DNA of 64,000 nucleotides from assembly GCA_020558355.1 (NCBI GenBank), contig JAJCKG010000002.1, positions 300,143 to 364,142 of the forward strand. Reading direction: 5' to 3'. The translations under genes and the position numbers were made by a program. Below the pieces are notes generated by a model. The model was not told the DNA's origin. It did no database searches and worked only from the letters and a program-made list of their open reading frames with translations. Source of the stretch: a bacterium 210820-DFI.6.37 (GTDB taxonomy: Bacteria > Bacillota > Clostridia > Peptostreptococcales > Anaerovoracaceae). Below, piece after piece: positions 26,349-35,691 of the stretch (position 1 is its first letter; every line of letters begins with the position of its first letter).

Positions 26349-27452
26349 ATGAATAAAGAATTTATCGAAGCGATCGAAGCGCTGGAAAAAGAAAAGGATA
26401 TCTCGAAAGACATTCTCATCGAAGCCATCGAATCCGCGCTGGTATCCGCTTATAAAAAGAATTACGGAACTTCCCAGAACGTGCGAGTGAATATCGACCG
26501 GGAAGAGGGAGACATCGATGTATTCATGCGCAAGGATGTGGTGGAAGAAGTCGAAGACGACATGGTAGAAATCTCCCTGGAGGAAGCGCTGGAAATCGAC
26601 CCCCGCTATGAAGCGGGCGATGTGGTGGAATACCAGGTGACGCCGAGAGATTTCGGAAGAATCGCCGCGCAGACAGCCAAACAGGTCGTGGTTCAGCGTA
26701 TTCGGGAAGCCGAACGGGGCATGATCTTCGATGACTATATTACAAGACAGGGAGAGATCATCACCGGAACCGTCCAGAGAATCAGCAACGAGACCATCTT
26801 TGTCAACATGGGAAAAGCGGAAGGAATCCTGGCGGCAACAGAACGGGTTCCAGGCGAAAGCTACAACATTAACGAGCGGATCAAGGTCTACATCATGGAT
26901 GTAAAAAAGACAACAAAGGGTCCGCAGGTATTCCTTTCCAGATCCCATCCGGGACTTGTAAAACGGCTCTTTGAACTGGAAGTGCCGGAAATCGAAGACG
27001 GCATCGTAGAAATAAAGAGCATTGCCAGAGAAGCCGGTTCCCGCACTAAGATCGCGGTTTACACAGAAGAAGAAAACATAGATCCGGTGGGAGCCTGCGT
27101 AGGAACCAGAGGAAGCCGCGTTCAGAACATTGTAGACGAACTGTTCGGAGAAAAAATAGACATCATTACATGGAGCGAGGATCCGCAGGTGCTTATCAGT
27201 AATGTGCTGAGCCCGGCAAAAGTAGAAAAAGTTATCATCGATGAAGAGGAAAAAGCGGCTACGGTAATTGTGCCCGATTACCAGCTGTCGCTGGCCATCG
27301 GCAAAGAAGGTCAGAATGTAAGACTGGCCGCCAAGCTGTGCGGATGGAAGATCGATATCAAGAGCCATACCCAGTATTTTGGAAGTGAGCCGGAGGAAAT
27401 CATCGAATATACAGACGATCAGGAAGAGGAGTTTGAAGACATTGAAAGCTAA
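26349..27452 (+). CDS. nusA: Transcription termination/antitermination factor NusA
   Basis: 367 residues, close to the 371 of Bacillus NusA and lacking the C-terminal acidic repeats of enteric NusA. Order: N-terminal RNAP-binding domain (1-125), S1 domain (about 130-200, GEIITGTVQRISNETIFVNMG), KH1 and KH2 (about 205-345, with VGACVGTRGSRVQNI and LAIGKEGQNVRLAAKLCGW). It modulates pausing and hairpin termination in the cytoplasm. It overlaps the following rnpM gene. Confidence 0.96.
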   Translation: MNKEFIEAIEALEKEKDISKDILIEAIESALVSAYKKNYGTSQNVRVNIDREEGDIDVFMRKDVVEEVEDDMVEISLEEALEIDPRYEAGDVVEYQVTPRDFGRIAAQTAKQVVVQRIREAERGMIFDDYITRQGEIITGTVQRISNETIFVNMGKAEGILAATERVPGESYNINERIKVYIMDVKKTTKGPQVFLSRSHPGLVKRLFELEVPEIEDGIVEIKSIAREAGSRTKIAVYTEEENIDPVGACVGTRGSRVQNIVDELFGEKIDIITWSEDPQVLISNVLSPAKVEKVIIDEEEKAATVIVPDYQLSLAIGKEGQNVRLAAKLCGWKIDIKSHTQYFGSEPEEIIEYTDDQEEEFEDIES

Positions 27453-27732
27453 TACAGCGCCAAAGGGGACGAAAAAGGTTCCCATGAGGAGATGTGTGGG
27501 CTGCATGGAATCAAAACCGAAAAAAGAACTGATACGGATCGCGGGCTACGAGGGAGTCGTGGCTGTAGATCCGACAGGAAAAGCAAAAGGAAGAGGCGTT
27601 TACCTATGCCCAAGCGGGCAGTGCCTCGAAAAAGCGAAAAAAAAGAGGGCTCTTGGCAGGAGCCTGGGCATGGAAATCTCACAGGAGCAGATGGAAAAAC
27701 TTTTAAAGGACATGGAATTTTATGAGAAGTAA
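27442..27732 (+). CDS. rnpM: RNase P modulator RnpM (YlxR)
   Basis: 96 residues if begun at TTG 27442, supported by GAGGAG at 27426-27431 and an 11-base overlap with nusA; an ATG at 27484 would begin just at the MRRCVGC core and is the alternative. PMRRCVGCMESKPKKELIRI and GKAKGRGVYLCP are the conserved YlxR blocks, a small basic RNA-binding fold. Bacillus YlxR binds RNase P RNA and reduces its activity. It overlaps ylxQ by 11 bases. Confidence 0.9.
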   Translation: MKANTAPKGTKKVPMRRCVGCMESKPKKELIRIAGYEGVVAVDPTGKAKGRGVYLCPSGQCLEKAKKKRALGRSLGMEISQEQMEKLLKDMEFYEK

Positions 27733-28054
27733 GCTTCACAGCTACATGGGATTTGCCAAAAAATCGGGAAATCTTCTGATGGGATATAACACATGTGTTT
27801 TCGCTATGAATAAAGGTAAGATAAAGCTGCTGATCGTCGCAGAAGATATATCGGAGAATACCGGTAAAAAGATAGAAAAAGAAGCAAAGAAACATCAGGT
27901 TACCTGCAGAGTGTACGGAAAGAGTGACCAATTGTCACAGATGGCAGGGACCGGAGGAAGATCCATCTTTGGGATAACGGATCAGAACTTTGCGGAAGTT
28001 ATTTTAAAAGAAATCGACAAAGATGGAGAGGAAAAAGGAGGAGTTCAGATATGA
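27722..28054 (+). CDS. ylxQ: L7Ae-like RNA-binding protein YlxQ
   Basis: 110 residues with the L7Ae/L30e pattern [16 protein letters not shown] then [17 protein letters not shown]. These proteins bind kink-turn RNA; the cellular target of YlxQ is not settled. It overlaps rnpM by 11 bases and infB by 4 (ATGA), the usual nusA-rnpM-ylxQ-infB order. Confidence 0.92.
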   Translation: MRSKLHSYMGFAKKSGNLLMGYNTCVFAMNKGKIKLLIVAEDISENTGKKIEKEAKKHQVTCRVYGKSDQLSQMAGTGGRSIFGITDQNFAEVILKEIDKDGEEKGGVQI

Positions 28055-30849
28055 AAATACGTGAACTGGCCAAAGACCTGGGGATGGACGCGAAAGCGAT
28101 CCTGGAAAAGGCCCGGACCATGGGTATCGAAGTAAAAGACAAAGAAAGCACCTTAAAGGATATTGATGTTAAAGCGATCAAAAATACAATTTTAAGAGGA
28201 AAAAGCGGAGCTGAAACAAAAATTGTAAAGGCGGCGCCGAAAAAAACCGAAAAAGCGGCTGGGAAAAAGGCTAAGCTGGAAGAGCCGAAGGTGACGGTAA
28301 AAGCCGCCAAAATCGCGATTCCGGTGCAGCCTAAGACGCAAAAAGCGCATCAGAACAAGCAGCAGGAAAAAACAGCCGCGCAAAAGCCGCCGGCTGGCAA
28401 GCCTGTTGTATCAAAGGAGCTGGAAAACAGACCAAAGCCGCCGGTAGGAAAGCCTGTGGTTTCCAAAGAGCTGGACGAACGGCAAAAGTCCGGACGGAAA
28501 GCGGGAAAGCCGGAGCCGAAGGCGGAGAACAAAGCTGGAAAAGAAGAAAAGACAGCCGCGCCAAAGAAAGAGGCTTCCTCCAAACCAGGAGAAAAGCCGG
28601 TAATCCGTCAGGAGCGTCTGAAAATCATAAAGAAAGCTTCCGAAGTTCATGAGGAAGAGCGGATCGCCAGAGAAAAGAGAGAGAAGGCCGCCGCGGCAAG
28701 GGCCGCGGAAAAGAAAAACGAAGAGCGCCCGAAGAAAAACAGAAGAGATAGCCGGGACGGCGGCAAAGATAAACGGGACGGCGGCAGAAATCAGAGAAGA
28801 GATAATCGGGACGGCAGCAGAAACCAGAGAAAAGACAGCGGTTCCCAGGGAAGCAGACCGCAGAAGAAAGAGCAGTCTGTAGACACCATGATGGAAAAAC
28901 CAGCTTCTCATAAGAAAAACGACAAAGGCAAGAACAAAGATAAGGTACGCGACAAGTTCGCGAAACTGGAACGGGGCGGAAAGAAAGGCGGAAAGCCGCA
29001 GCCTGCCCGTTCTCTGGAAAAGAAGGTGCGCGGCAAAAAGCAGAACAAACCAAAGCCCGCGCCGGAACCGGAAACAGAAGTAATGGAAGTACCTGCGGGA
29101 ACTACGGTTATCAATGTTCCTATTACAGTAGCCGGACTTTCCGAGCAGATCCAGGTATCGGTTTCCAGGATCATTATGACCCTGATGAAAATGGGCGTTA
29201 TGGCCAATGTGAATCAGAATGTGGATGAAGATACCGTTATGCTGCTGGCGGAAGAGCTGGGAGTAAGTGTTGTAATCGGAAAAGTGGAAGAGGAAGAAGA
29301 GGAAGAAGGTCTGGAAACCTTTGAAGACAAGGAAGAGGATCTGCAGCCGAGACCTCCGATCATCACCGTAATGGGTCACGTTGACCACGGTAAGACATCG
29401 CTTTTGGACGCTATTCGGAAAACAAACGTTACAGCTTCCGAATCCGGCGGTATTACCCAGCATATCGGCGCTTCCGAGGTTGAGATCAATGGACAGAAGA
29501 TCGTATTTTTGGATACCCCGGGACACGAAGCCTTTACCGCTATGAGAGCCAGAGGCGCTCATACTACGGACATCGCGGTTCTGGTGGTTGCGGCGGATGA
29601 CAGCGTCAAACCGCAGACCATCGAGTCCATCAGCCACGCTAAGGCCGCGGGTGTGCCTATCATCGTAGCCATCAACAAGATGGATAAACCGGGGGCAAAC
29701 CCGGATATCGTAAAGAAGGACCTGGCGGAACAGGGCGTCCTGGTAGAAGACTGGGGCGGCGATGTAATCAGTGTGCCGGTTTCCGCAAAGACAGGCGACG
29801 GTATCGTAAACCTGCTGGAAATGATCCTTCTGCAGGCAGAGGTTCTGGAACTGAAAGCCAACCCGAACCGTCTGGCTCTTGGGTCCGTTCTGGAAGCGCG
29901 TCTTGATAAGGCCAAGGGACCAGTGGCAAGCCTTTTGGTGCTCAACGGTACGTTAAAGGCAGGGATGAGTGTTGTTGCGGGAACCTGTTCCGGTAAGATT
30001 CGTCTCATGACAAACCATAAAGGCGAAAAGATCCGTCAGGCCGGACCTGCTACAGCGGTGGAAATCCTGGGACTGACCGAAGTCCCTCACGCGGGAGACG
30101 AGTTCAACGCGGTAAAAGAGGACCGTCTTGCGAGAGAAATCGCGGAACACAGAAAAGAAAAACAGAGAGAAGAGGTGCTGGCGAGAAACTCCAGTACTAC
30201 TTTGGAAGAGCTGTTCTCCCAGATACAGGAAGGCGAAGTCAAGGAGCTGAACCTGATCGTCAAAGGCGATGTACAGGGATCCGTAGGCGCTATCGTTTCT
30301 TCGCTGGAAAAACTTTCAACAGAAAACGTGCGGGTCAAGATCGTTCATACCGGCGTAGGAGCGGTTACAGAATCTGACGTAATGCTGGCGGGAACATCAG
30401 ACGCCGTTATTATCGGATTTAACGTAAGACCGAGCGCGGCTGTTACCGCTATGGCAGACCGGGATAATATTCAGATTCGTACCTATCGGGTTATTTACGA
30501 CATCCTGGATGATGTGGAAAACGCTATGAAGGGTATGCTGGATCCTGAATTTAAAGAAGTGGTTCTGGGTACAGTAGAAATAAGAGATACCTTCAAAGTG
30601 CCGGGCGTCGGCGTTGTAGGCGGCGCGTATGTTACGGACGGAAAGGTTGTCCGCAACGCGGAAATCAGACTGGTTCGCGACGGTATCGTAATCCACGAAG
30701 GAAAGATCGCTTCTCTGAAGAGATTTAAAGACGATGCCAGAGAAGTGGCTCAGGGCTACGAATGCGGTATCGGCATTGAAAGCTACAATGATATCAAAGA
30801 AGGCGATATCATCGAATGCTTCCAGATGGAAGAAATCAAAAGAGATTAG
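28051..30849 (+). CDS. infB: Translation initiation factor IF-2
   Basis: 932 residues. An N-terminal winged domain (1-50) is followed by a long Lys/Ala/Arg/Pro-rich low-complexity linker to about residue 350. The G domain begins near 440 with GHVDHGKTS (P-loop), DTPGHEAF (G3) and NKMD (G4), then the beta-barrel and the C-terminal fMet-tRNA-binding domain. It brings initiator tRNA to the 30S subunit with GTP. The linker explains many long false frames on the other strand. Confidence 0.97.
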   Translation: MKIRELAKDLGMDAKAILEKARTMGIEVKDKESTLKDIDVKAIKNTILRGKSGAETKIVKAAPKKTEKAAGKKAKLEEPKVTVKAAKIAIPVQPKTQKAHQNKQQEKTAAQKPPAGKPVVSKELENRPKPPVGKPVVSKELDERQKSGRKAGKPEPKAENKAGKEEKTAAPKKEASSKPGEKPVIRQERLKIIKKASEVHEEERIAREKREKAAAARAAEKKNEERPKKNRRDSRDGGKDKRDGGRNQRRDNRDGSRNQRKDSGSQGSRPQKKEQSVDTMMEKPASHKKNDKGKNKDKVRDKFAKLERGGKKGGKPQPARSLEKKVRGKKQNKPKPAPEPETEVMEVPAGTTVINVPITVAGLSEQIQVSVSRIIMTLMKMGVMANVNQNVDEDTVMLLAEELGVSVVIGKVEEEEEEEGLETFEDKEEDLQPRPPIITVMGHVDHGKTSLLDAIRKTNVTASESGGITQHIGASEVEINGQKIVFLDTPGHEAFTAMRARGAHTTDIAVLVVAADDSVKPQTIESISHAKAAGVPIIVAINKMDKPGANPDIVKKDLAEQGVLVEDWGGDVISVPVSAKTGDGIVNLLEMILLQAEVLELKANPNRLALGSVLEARLDKAKGPVASLLVLNGTLKAGMSVVAGTCSGKIRLMTNHKGEKIRQAGPATAVEILGLTEVPHAGDEFNAVKEDRLAREIAEHRKEKQREEVLARNSSTTLEELFSQIQEGEVKELNLIVKGDVQGSVGAIVSSLEKLSTENVRVKIVHTGVGAVTESDVMLAGTSDAVIIGFNVRPSAAVTAMADRDNIQIRTYRVIYDILDDVENAMKGMLDPEFKEVVLGTVEIRDTFKVPGVGVVGGAYVTDGKVVRNAEIRLVRDGIVIHEGKIASLKRFKDDAREVAQGYECGIGIESYNDIKEGDIIECFQMEEIKRD

Positions 30850-30858
30850 GAGAGATAC

Positions 30859-31230
30859 ATGGGAAAAGGACACAGGCAGCAGCGGCTGGGTGAAGAAATA
30901 AGGAAAATCATCAGCAGCCTGCTGCTTAGAGAACTGAAGGATCCCAGACTGCAAAGAGGAATGGTGAGCGTGACTGCTGTGGAAGTGACTTCCGACGGCA
31001 GTTATGCTACAGTCTATATTACAGTCCTGGGTCTGGATACGAAAAAGGAAGACGGCCAAAAGATCAAGGAAGATACCCTGGCCGCGCTGAACAGCGCTAA
31101 GGGTCTGATCCGGCGGGAAATCGGACATCAGGTAAAACTGCGTCATACTCCGGAGCTGATTTTTAAAATGGACACCTCCATGGAGTACGGCCGCCATATG
31201 GAAGAGATCCTGCAGGGGCTGGATCTGTAA
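30859..31230 (+). CDS. rbfA: 30S ribosome-binding factor A
   Basis: 123 residues. LGEEIRKIISSLLLRELKDPRL and YATVYITVLG are family blocks of this small KH-fold protein, which binds immature 30S subunits and aids 16S processing. AGGAGA precedes the ATG. It lies 9 bases after infB, in the standard position. Confidence 0.95.
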   Translation: MGKGHRQQRLGEEIRKIISSLLLRELKDPRLQRGMVSVTAVEVTSDGSYATVYITVLGLDTKKEDGQKIKEDTLAALNSAKGLIRREIGHQVKLRHTPELIFKMDTSMEYGRHMEEILQGLDL

Positions 31231-31242
31231 CGGTGAATCAGA

Positions 31243-32217
31243 ATGAAAGAAAATGACTCAATCAGGGAAATTGCGGAGCGGCTGCTTGCGGCAGAACGGG
31301 TGCTGCTGTTTCCTCATATTCAGATGGATGGTGACGCACTGGGCTCCGCGGCGGCTCTCTGCGGGGCGCTTCGGAGCGCCGGAAAGCAGGCGGCTGTTTT
31401 GGTGGAAGATCCGGTCCCGGAATATATACAGTTTCTGGATCAGGGGTACTGTACCGAAGATCCGGAAGCGATCCCTTCCCCGGATGTATGCGTATGCGTT
31501 GACTGCGGGGAAGTTTCCCGTTTTCCAAAGCGGGAAAAATACTTTTTTCAGGGAAAGACGACCATATGCGTCGATCACCATACCACATCCAGGCCTTTTG
31601 CCGATTACAATTATATTGATCCAAAGGCGGCAGCCACAGCTGAAATCATATATCGGCTGCTGACCGCTATGGAGCTTCCCATCGACAAGGAGACCGGCGA
31701 AGCGCTTTTTACCGGAATCTGCACAGATACGGGAAACTTCCAGTATTCCAATACAACAAAAGAAAGCCATCTGATCGCGGCGGCTCTGTACGACTCAGGG
31801 ATTGACCACGCGGGAATCGCGGTAAAGCTGTACCAGAATACCAGCCTTGAAAAGCTGCGGATTACAAATAAGATCCTGAATGGGCTGCGGCTTTTTTGTG
31901 AAGGCCGGGCCGCTATGGCCTGGGTGGATCAGGAAATGCTACAGCAGACCGGGGCTTCTATGGAGGACACGGAAGGAAGCGTGGAAACTCTGCGCAATAT
32001 AAAAGGCGTTGAGATCGCGGCCTTTCTGAAGGAAAAAGAAGCTGGCGTGATTAAAGTCAGTATGCGGGCTAAGACCGATGGAAATGTGGCGAAGATTGCG
32101 GAAAAATTTGGTGGCGGCGGCCATGTAAAGGCGGCGGGCTGTACCCTGCGTACGGATATGGAGACTGCCCTCGGGCAGCTTGCGGAGGCGATGGAAGAAA
32201 GTTTGAGGGGAATATGA
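31243..32217 (+). CDS. nrnA: DHH/DHHA1 phosphoesterase NrnA-like (oligoribonuclease / pAp phosphatase)
   Basis: 324 residues. Metal-binding motifs HIQMDGDALGSAAAL and CVDHHTTSRPF (DHH), and the C-terminal DHHA1 motif GGGGHVKAAG. NrnA degrades 2-5mer RNA and pAp in the cytoplasm. It is in its usual place between rbfA and truB and overlaps truB by ATGA. Confidence 0.93.
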   Translation: MKENDSIREIAERLLAAERVLLFPHIQMDGDALGSAAALCGALRSAGKQAAVLVEDPVPEYIQFLDQGYCTEDPEAIPSPDVCVCVDCGEVSRFPKREKYFFQGKTTICVDHHTTSRPFADYNYIDPKAAATAEIIYRLLTAMELPIDKETGEALFTGICTDTGNFQYSNTTKESHLIAAALYDSGIDHAGIAVKLYQNTSLEKLRITNKILNGLRLFCEGRAAMAWVDQEMLQQTGASMEDTEGSVETLRNIKGVEIAAFLKEKEAGVIKVSMRAKTDGNVAKIAEKFGGGGHVKAAGCTLRTDMETALGQLAEAMEESLRGI

Positions 32218-33179
32218 GCCTTATAACAAGTGGAATCATCAATGTGTATAAACCCCAGGACTGGACATCCCACGACTGTGTAGCGGTTACGCGCCGGGCG
32301 CTGGGAATCAAAAAAATCGGGCATACAGGAACTCTGGACCCTATGGCTACCGGTGTGCTGCCGGTTTGTATCGGTCCCGCCGCCAGAATCATGGAATACC
32401 TGGATCTGGATTTTAAAACCTATGTATGTGAAACGCGGCTGGGGCTGGAATCCGATACGCTGGATATATGGGGAACGATTACAGACAGAAAAGACGCCTC
32501 TGGCGTAACCGAACAGCAGATTCGGCAGGCGTTCCAGCGCTTTTCCGGAAACATATCCCAGATACCGCCCAAGTATTCGGCTCTGAAGGTAGACGGAAAA
32601 AAGCTGTATCAGTATGCCCGGGCCGGTCAGGAGGTGGAGATCAAGCCGCGGAACGTATTTATCCGCAGCCTGGAGATCCAGCGGATCGATCTGACTGAAA
32701 AGAAAATCGTGTGGAAGGTGACTTGCTCCAAAGGCACCTATATCAGGAGCATCTGCCGGGATATCGGGCAGATTTTGGGCTGCGGCGCGGTTATGACCGG
32801 GCTTCAGAGAACACAGAGCGGCGTCTTTAGCATCGAAGACGCGGTAGATATACGGGACCTTCGGGAAATGAGCCGGGATGAGATCGAACCCTATGTCCTT
32901 CCGGCTGACTATCCGCTGGTTCATTTCGGAAAGGCTGTTTTGGACAGGGAAAACGCTCAGTATTTTTGCAACGGAGGCCACATCTCCCTGAAAAACGCCG
33001 CGGTGGAGAGAAAGCCTTACTATCAGGACAGGCAGCCTCATATCCAGGCGCGGCCGGAATATCGTCAGGCGTACAATCTGTATCTCAGAAAACCAGATGG
33101 AGATCTGTTTTTGGGGGTCGCCTTCTATAGCAGTAAATATAAAAAACTAGTAGCAGACAAAGTATTTTGCAGAGGATAG
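32214..33179 (+). CDS. truB: tRNA pseudouridine-55 synthase
   Basis: 321 residues. GIINVYKPQDWTSHD at the start and GHTGTLDPMATG with the catalytic Asp42 are diagnostic. It converts U55 to pseudouridine in the T-loop of tRNAs. It has a C-terminal PUA-like extension. It overlaps nrnA and is followed after 3 bases by ribF. Confidence 0.96.
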   Translation: MSLITSGIINVYKPQDWTSHDCVAVTRRALGIKKIGHTGTLDPMATGVLPVCIGPAARIMEYLDLDFKTYVCETRLGLESDTLDIWGTITDRKDASGVTEQQIRQAFQRFSGNISQIPPKYSALKVDGKKLYQYARAGQEVEIKPRNVFIRSLEIQRIDLTEKKIVWKVTCSKGTYIRSICRDIGQILGCGAVMTGLQRTQSGVFSIEDAVDIRDLREMSRDEIEPYVLPADYPLVHFGKAVLDRENAQYFCNGGHISLKNAAVERKPYYQDRQPHIQARPEYRQAYNLYLRKPDGDLFLGVAFYSSKYKKLVADKVFCRG

Positions 33180-33182
33180 AAA

Positions 33183-34112
33183 ATGGAAATCTTTAACTCA
33201 CTGGAAGAAATCGGGAATATCGAAGAAACGGTAGTCGCGCTTGGAAACTTTGATGGCGTCCATAAAGGGCATCAGCAAATTATTTCGCGGACTGTAAAAA
33301 GCGCGGAAGCGGCAGGCTATAAAAGTGCGGTCTTTACTTTTTCCAATCACCCGAAAAATCTTATGGCCGGGGAGAATACAGTGAAGAATATCCTGTACCC
33401 GGAGGAAAAGGCAGCTATTATGGAAGCTCTGGGAATCGACTATATGTTCAACATTCCTTTTGACCGGTCGATTCTGACCATGGATCCGGTCCGCTTTATC
33501 GACAGGCTGCTGTTAGATAAGTTCCATATGCGTCAGGCTTACTGCGGATTCAATTACCGATTTGGCTATAAAGCGGCGGGAAACGCGGAGCTTCTTATGA
33601 AAGAAGGCCTGAAAAAAGGCTTTGGGATTCACATACAAGAGCCTTTTGAAATCGATGGGAATCTGGTCAGCAGCACGTTTATCCGGAGCCTGATTCAGGA
33701 AGGAAAGGTGGATCAGTGCGAGAAATATATGGGACGGCTCTATTCCATCGGCGGAGAAGTGGTGGTAGGCAACAAGCTGGGACGGACCATCGGCTTTCCT
33801 ACCTCTAACATTATGATTGATGAAGCCATGGTGACGCCTCCTAACGGTGTATATGTGACCTACTGCCTTTATAACGGCGTTCGTTATCCCAGTGTGACCA
33901 ATGTAGGCGTCAAGCCGACTATTGGAACCTATAAGAAAAATGTAGAGACGCATATTTTTAATTTTAACAAGGAGCTTTACGGCAAAGAGATCCGGGTGGA
34001 ATTTCTGGAAAAAACAAGAGACGAGCAGAAGTTCGACAGTGTGGAAGCCCTTTCAAAGCAGATTACAGAGGACTGCATCACTGCCCGGTCTTATCACAGG
34101 AGAAATGATTAG
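33183..34112 (+). CDS. ribF: Bifunctional riboflavin kinase / FAD synthetase
   Basis: 309 residues. The N-terminal nucleotidyltransferase has LGNFDGVHKGHQ near residue 20, and the C-terminal riboflavin kinase has GRTIGFPTSNI. It makes FMN, then FAD, for flavoproteins such as the Isf-like protein at 6575. Standard position after truB. The next gene in the conserved order would be rpsO, but an aldolase intervenes. Confidence 0.95.
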   Translation: MEIFNSLEEIGNIEETVVALGNFDGVHKGHQQIISRTVKSAEAAGYKSAVFTFSNHPKNLMAGENTVKNILYPEEKAAIMEALGIDYMFNIPFDRSILTMDPVRFIDRLLLDKFHMRQAYCGFNYRFGYKAAGNAELLMKEGLKKGFGIHIQEPFEIDGNLVSSTFIRSLIQEGKVDQCEKYMGRLYSIGGEVVVGNKLGRTIGFPTSNIMIDEAMVTPPNGVYVTYCLYNGVRYPSVTNVGVKPTIGTYKKNVETHIFNFNKELYGKEIRVEFLEKTRDEQKFDSVEALSKQITEDCITARSYHRRND

Positions 34113-34139
34113 AAACAGCAAGACACAAGGCAGGGATAT

Positions 34140-35120
34140 ATGGATAGAAATGACGCAAAGCGGCAGGTGATCCGGGCCGGAAGAGAATTGTCCGATTCGG
34201 GGCTCATTGCCCGGACCTGGGGAAATGTCAGCCGCAGACTGGATGAAGCGAGCTTTGCCGTTACAGCCAGCGGAAGAAATTACAGGACCCTTACGGAACG
34301 GGAAGTCGTAGTGGTGAACATGGAAGATCTGAGCTATAGCGGCGATTTTGCCCCGTCCTCTGAAATGAAGATCCATAGAGCTGTATATGAGAAAAAAAGC
34401 GACGCGGGGTTTGTGATCCATACCCATCAGGACAATGCCTCGGCAATCTCGGCTATGGGGACAGACCGGATCGTTTTGGACCGGATATACCCGGGGCTGG
34501 GAAATTCGGTGCTCTGCGCGGAATATGGACTTCCAGGAACAGAGCGGCTCTGTCAAAATACGCGAAAGACTTTAGATGCCTGTCAGGCAAATGCGGTGAT
34601 CCTGCGGCAGCATGGGGCCTTATGCTGGGGCAGGGACTATGATGAAGCCTTTGAGACAGCCAGGCAGCTGGAAAAGGCCTGCGGCGAATATCTGAAAAGG
34701 CTGGACAAAAGAATAATCAGCGAAAATAAAGGGGATACAAAGCAGCTGGGGAAAACCACAATATGGAACCGCAGCCGGATCCTGCTTGATTTTGCGGGAG
34801 AAGCAAAAGTCATGCGTCCATATCTGGATGACTTTGCCCAGCTTGCGGGATTGAAGATTCAGGTAATCCCGCGGAACCGAGAAATGGCAGAGCGGGCCGT
34901 TCGGAGAGGAAGCTCCGTTCTTGTCAAGGGGATCGGAGCGTTTTGTACGGCCGGGTCTTTGGAGGACGCAAAGGCGCTTTCCATGATCATAGAAAAGAAC
35001 GCCATGGCGTTCTTCGCGGCCAGAGCCGGCGGAGGAAAGCCGCTGAGCCGCCGGGATAGCAGGAAAATGCGCCGGAACTATATCAGAAATTATTCCAAAC
35101 TGGCAGAGATGGATAGATGA
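34140..35120 (+). CDS. Class II aldolase/adducin protein with a second, partial aldolase-like half
   Basis: 326 residues. Residues 1-195 are a complete class II aldolase domain: zinc ligands His94, His96 and His158 and catalytic Glu75 (SSEMKIH) match L-fuculose-phosphate aldolase. Residues about 205-310 (VLVKGIGAFCTAGSLEDAKALS...IIEKNAMAFFAA) resemble the C-terminal part of a second such domain without zinc ligands. The expected activity is cleavage or epimerisation of a sugar phosphate, with DHAP or lactaldehyde-type products. It lies 27 bases after ribF and before the rpsO promoter, so it may ride on the operon transcript. The substrate is unknown. Confidence 0.85.
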   Translation: MDRNDAKRQVIRAGRELSDSGLIARTWGNVSRRLDEASFAVTASGRNYRTLTEREVVVVNMEDLSYSGDFAPSSEMKIHRAVYEKKSDAGFVIHTHQDNASAISAMGTDRIVLDRIYPGLGNSVLCAEYGLPGTERLCQNTRKTLDACQANAVILRQHGALCWGRDYDEAFETARQLEKACGEYLKRLDKRIISENKGDTKQLGKTTIWNRSRILLDFAGEAKVMRPYLDDFAQLAGLKIQVIPRNREMAERAVRRGSSVLVKGIGAFCTAGSLEDAKALSMIIEKNAMAFFAARAGGGKPLSRRDSRKMRRNYIRNYSKLAEMDR

Positions 35121-35170
35121 TCCGATTAAAAAACCTTTTGCGTAATTTGCGTAGGAATTGATAAAACTGC

Positions 35171-35200
35171 TTGCATAGCATAGGCAGGATATGTTAATAT
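35171..35200 (+). promoter_or_regulatory. Promoter of rpsO
   Basis: TTGCAT (35171-35176), 18-base spacer, TAATAT (35195-35200) with an extended TG at 35192-35193. The leader of about 85 bases contains GC-rich GCTCCGGCGGAGGCC, which could fold as an S15 autoregulatory site (known in Firmicutes). That role is inferred. Confidence 0.6.
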
Positions 35201-35290
35201 TAGTTGTTGATGAAAATACCTTTTGCTGAGTTTTACGACGCTCCGGCGGAGGCCCGGCTGAAGGTGAATAAAAGAAAAGGAGAAAAAGAC

Positions 35291-35557
35291 ATGATTGATC
35301 AGGCTAAAAAAGCGGAAATTATCAAAGAGTATCAGTTGAAAGAAGGAGACACAGGTTCTCCGGAAGTACAGGTTGCTATTCTGACCTACAGAATCAATGA
35401 CCTGAATGAACATCTGAAAGTACACAAGAAGGACCATCATTCCAGAAGAGGTCTTCTGAAAATGGTAGGTCAGAGAAGAAATCTTCTTAATTACCTGAAG
35501 GAAAAGGATCTGGAAAGATACAGAAGCCTGATTTCCCGTTTAGGATTAAGAAAATAA
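35291..35557 (+). CDS. rpsO: 30S ribosomal protein S15
   Basis: 88 residues from the ATG at 35291, after AAAAGGAGA; the longer frame begins inside the leader. [25 protein letters not shown] and [15 protein letters not shown] are the S15 signature. It binds the 16S central domain as a primary assembly protein. It is followed by a strong terminator, then pnp. Confidence 0.97.
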   Translation: MIDQAKKAEIIKEYQLKEGDTGSPEVQVAILTYRINDLNEHLKVHKKDHHSRRGLLKMVGQRRNLLNYLKEKDLERYRSLISRLGLRK

Positions 35558-35572
35558 TCAAGAAAAGAAATA

Positions 35573-35606
35573 CAAGCGGGAGGAATCTGCTCCCGCTTGA
35601 TTTTTT
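35573..35606 (+). terminator. Intrinsic terminator after rpsO
   Basis: Perfect 10-bp stem CAAGCGGGAG / CTCCCGCTTG with a 7-base loop, followed by A and T6. Confidence 0.92.
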
Positions 35607-35691
35607 ATTAATATGCGGACAATATAGCAGACGCGGTATTGGAGCAGAAGAGAAGATTCAGAGAGAAGCGATTAACAGGAGGTAGTTGTTA

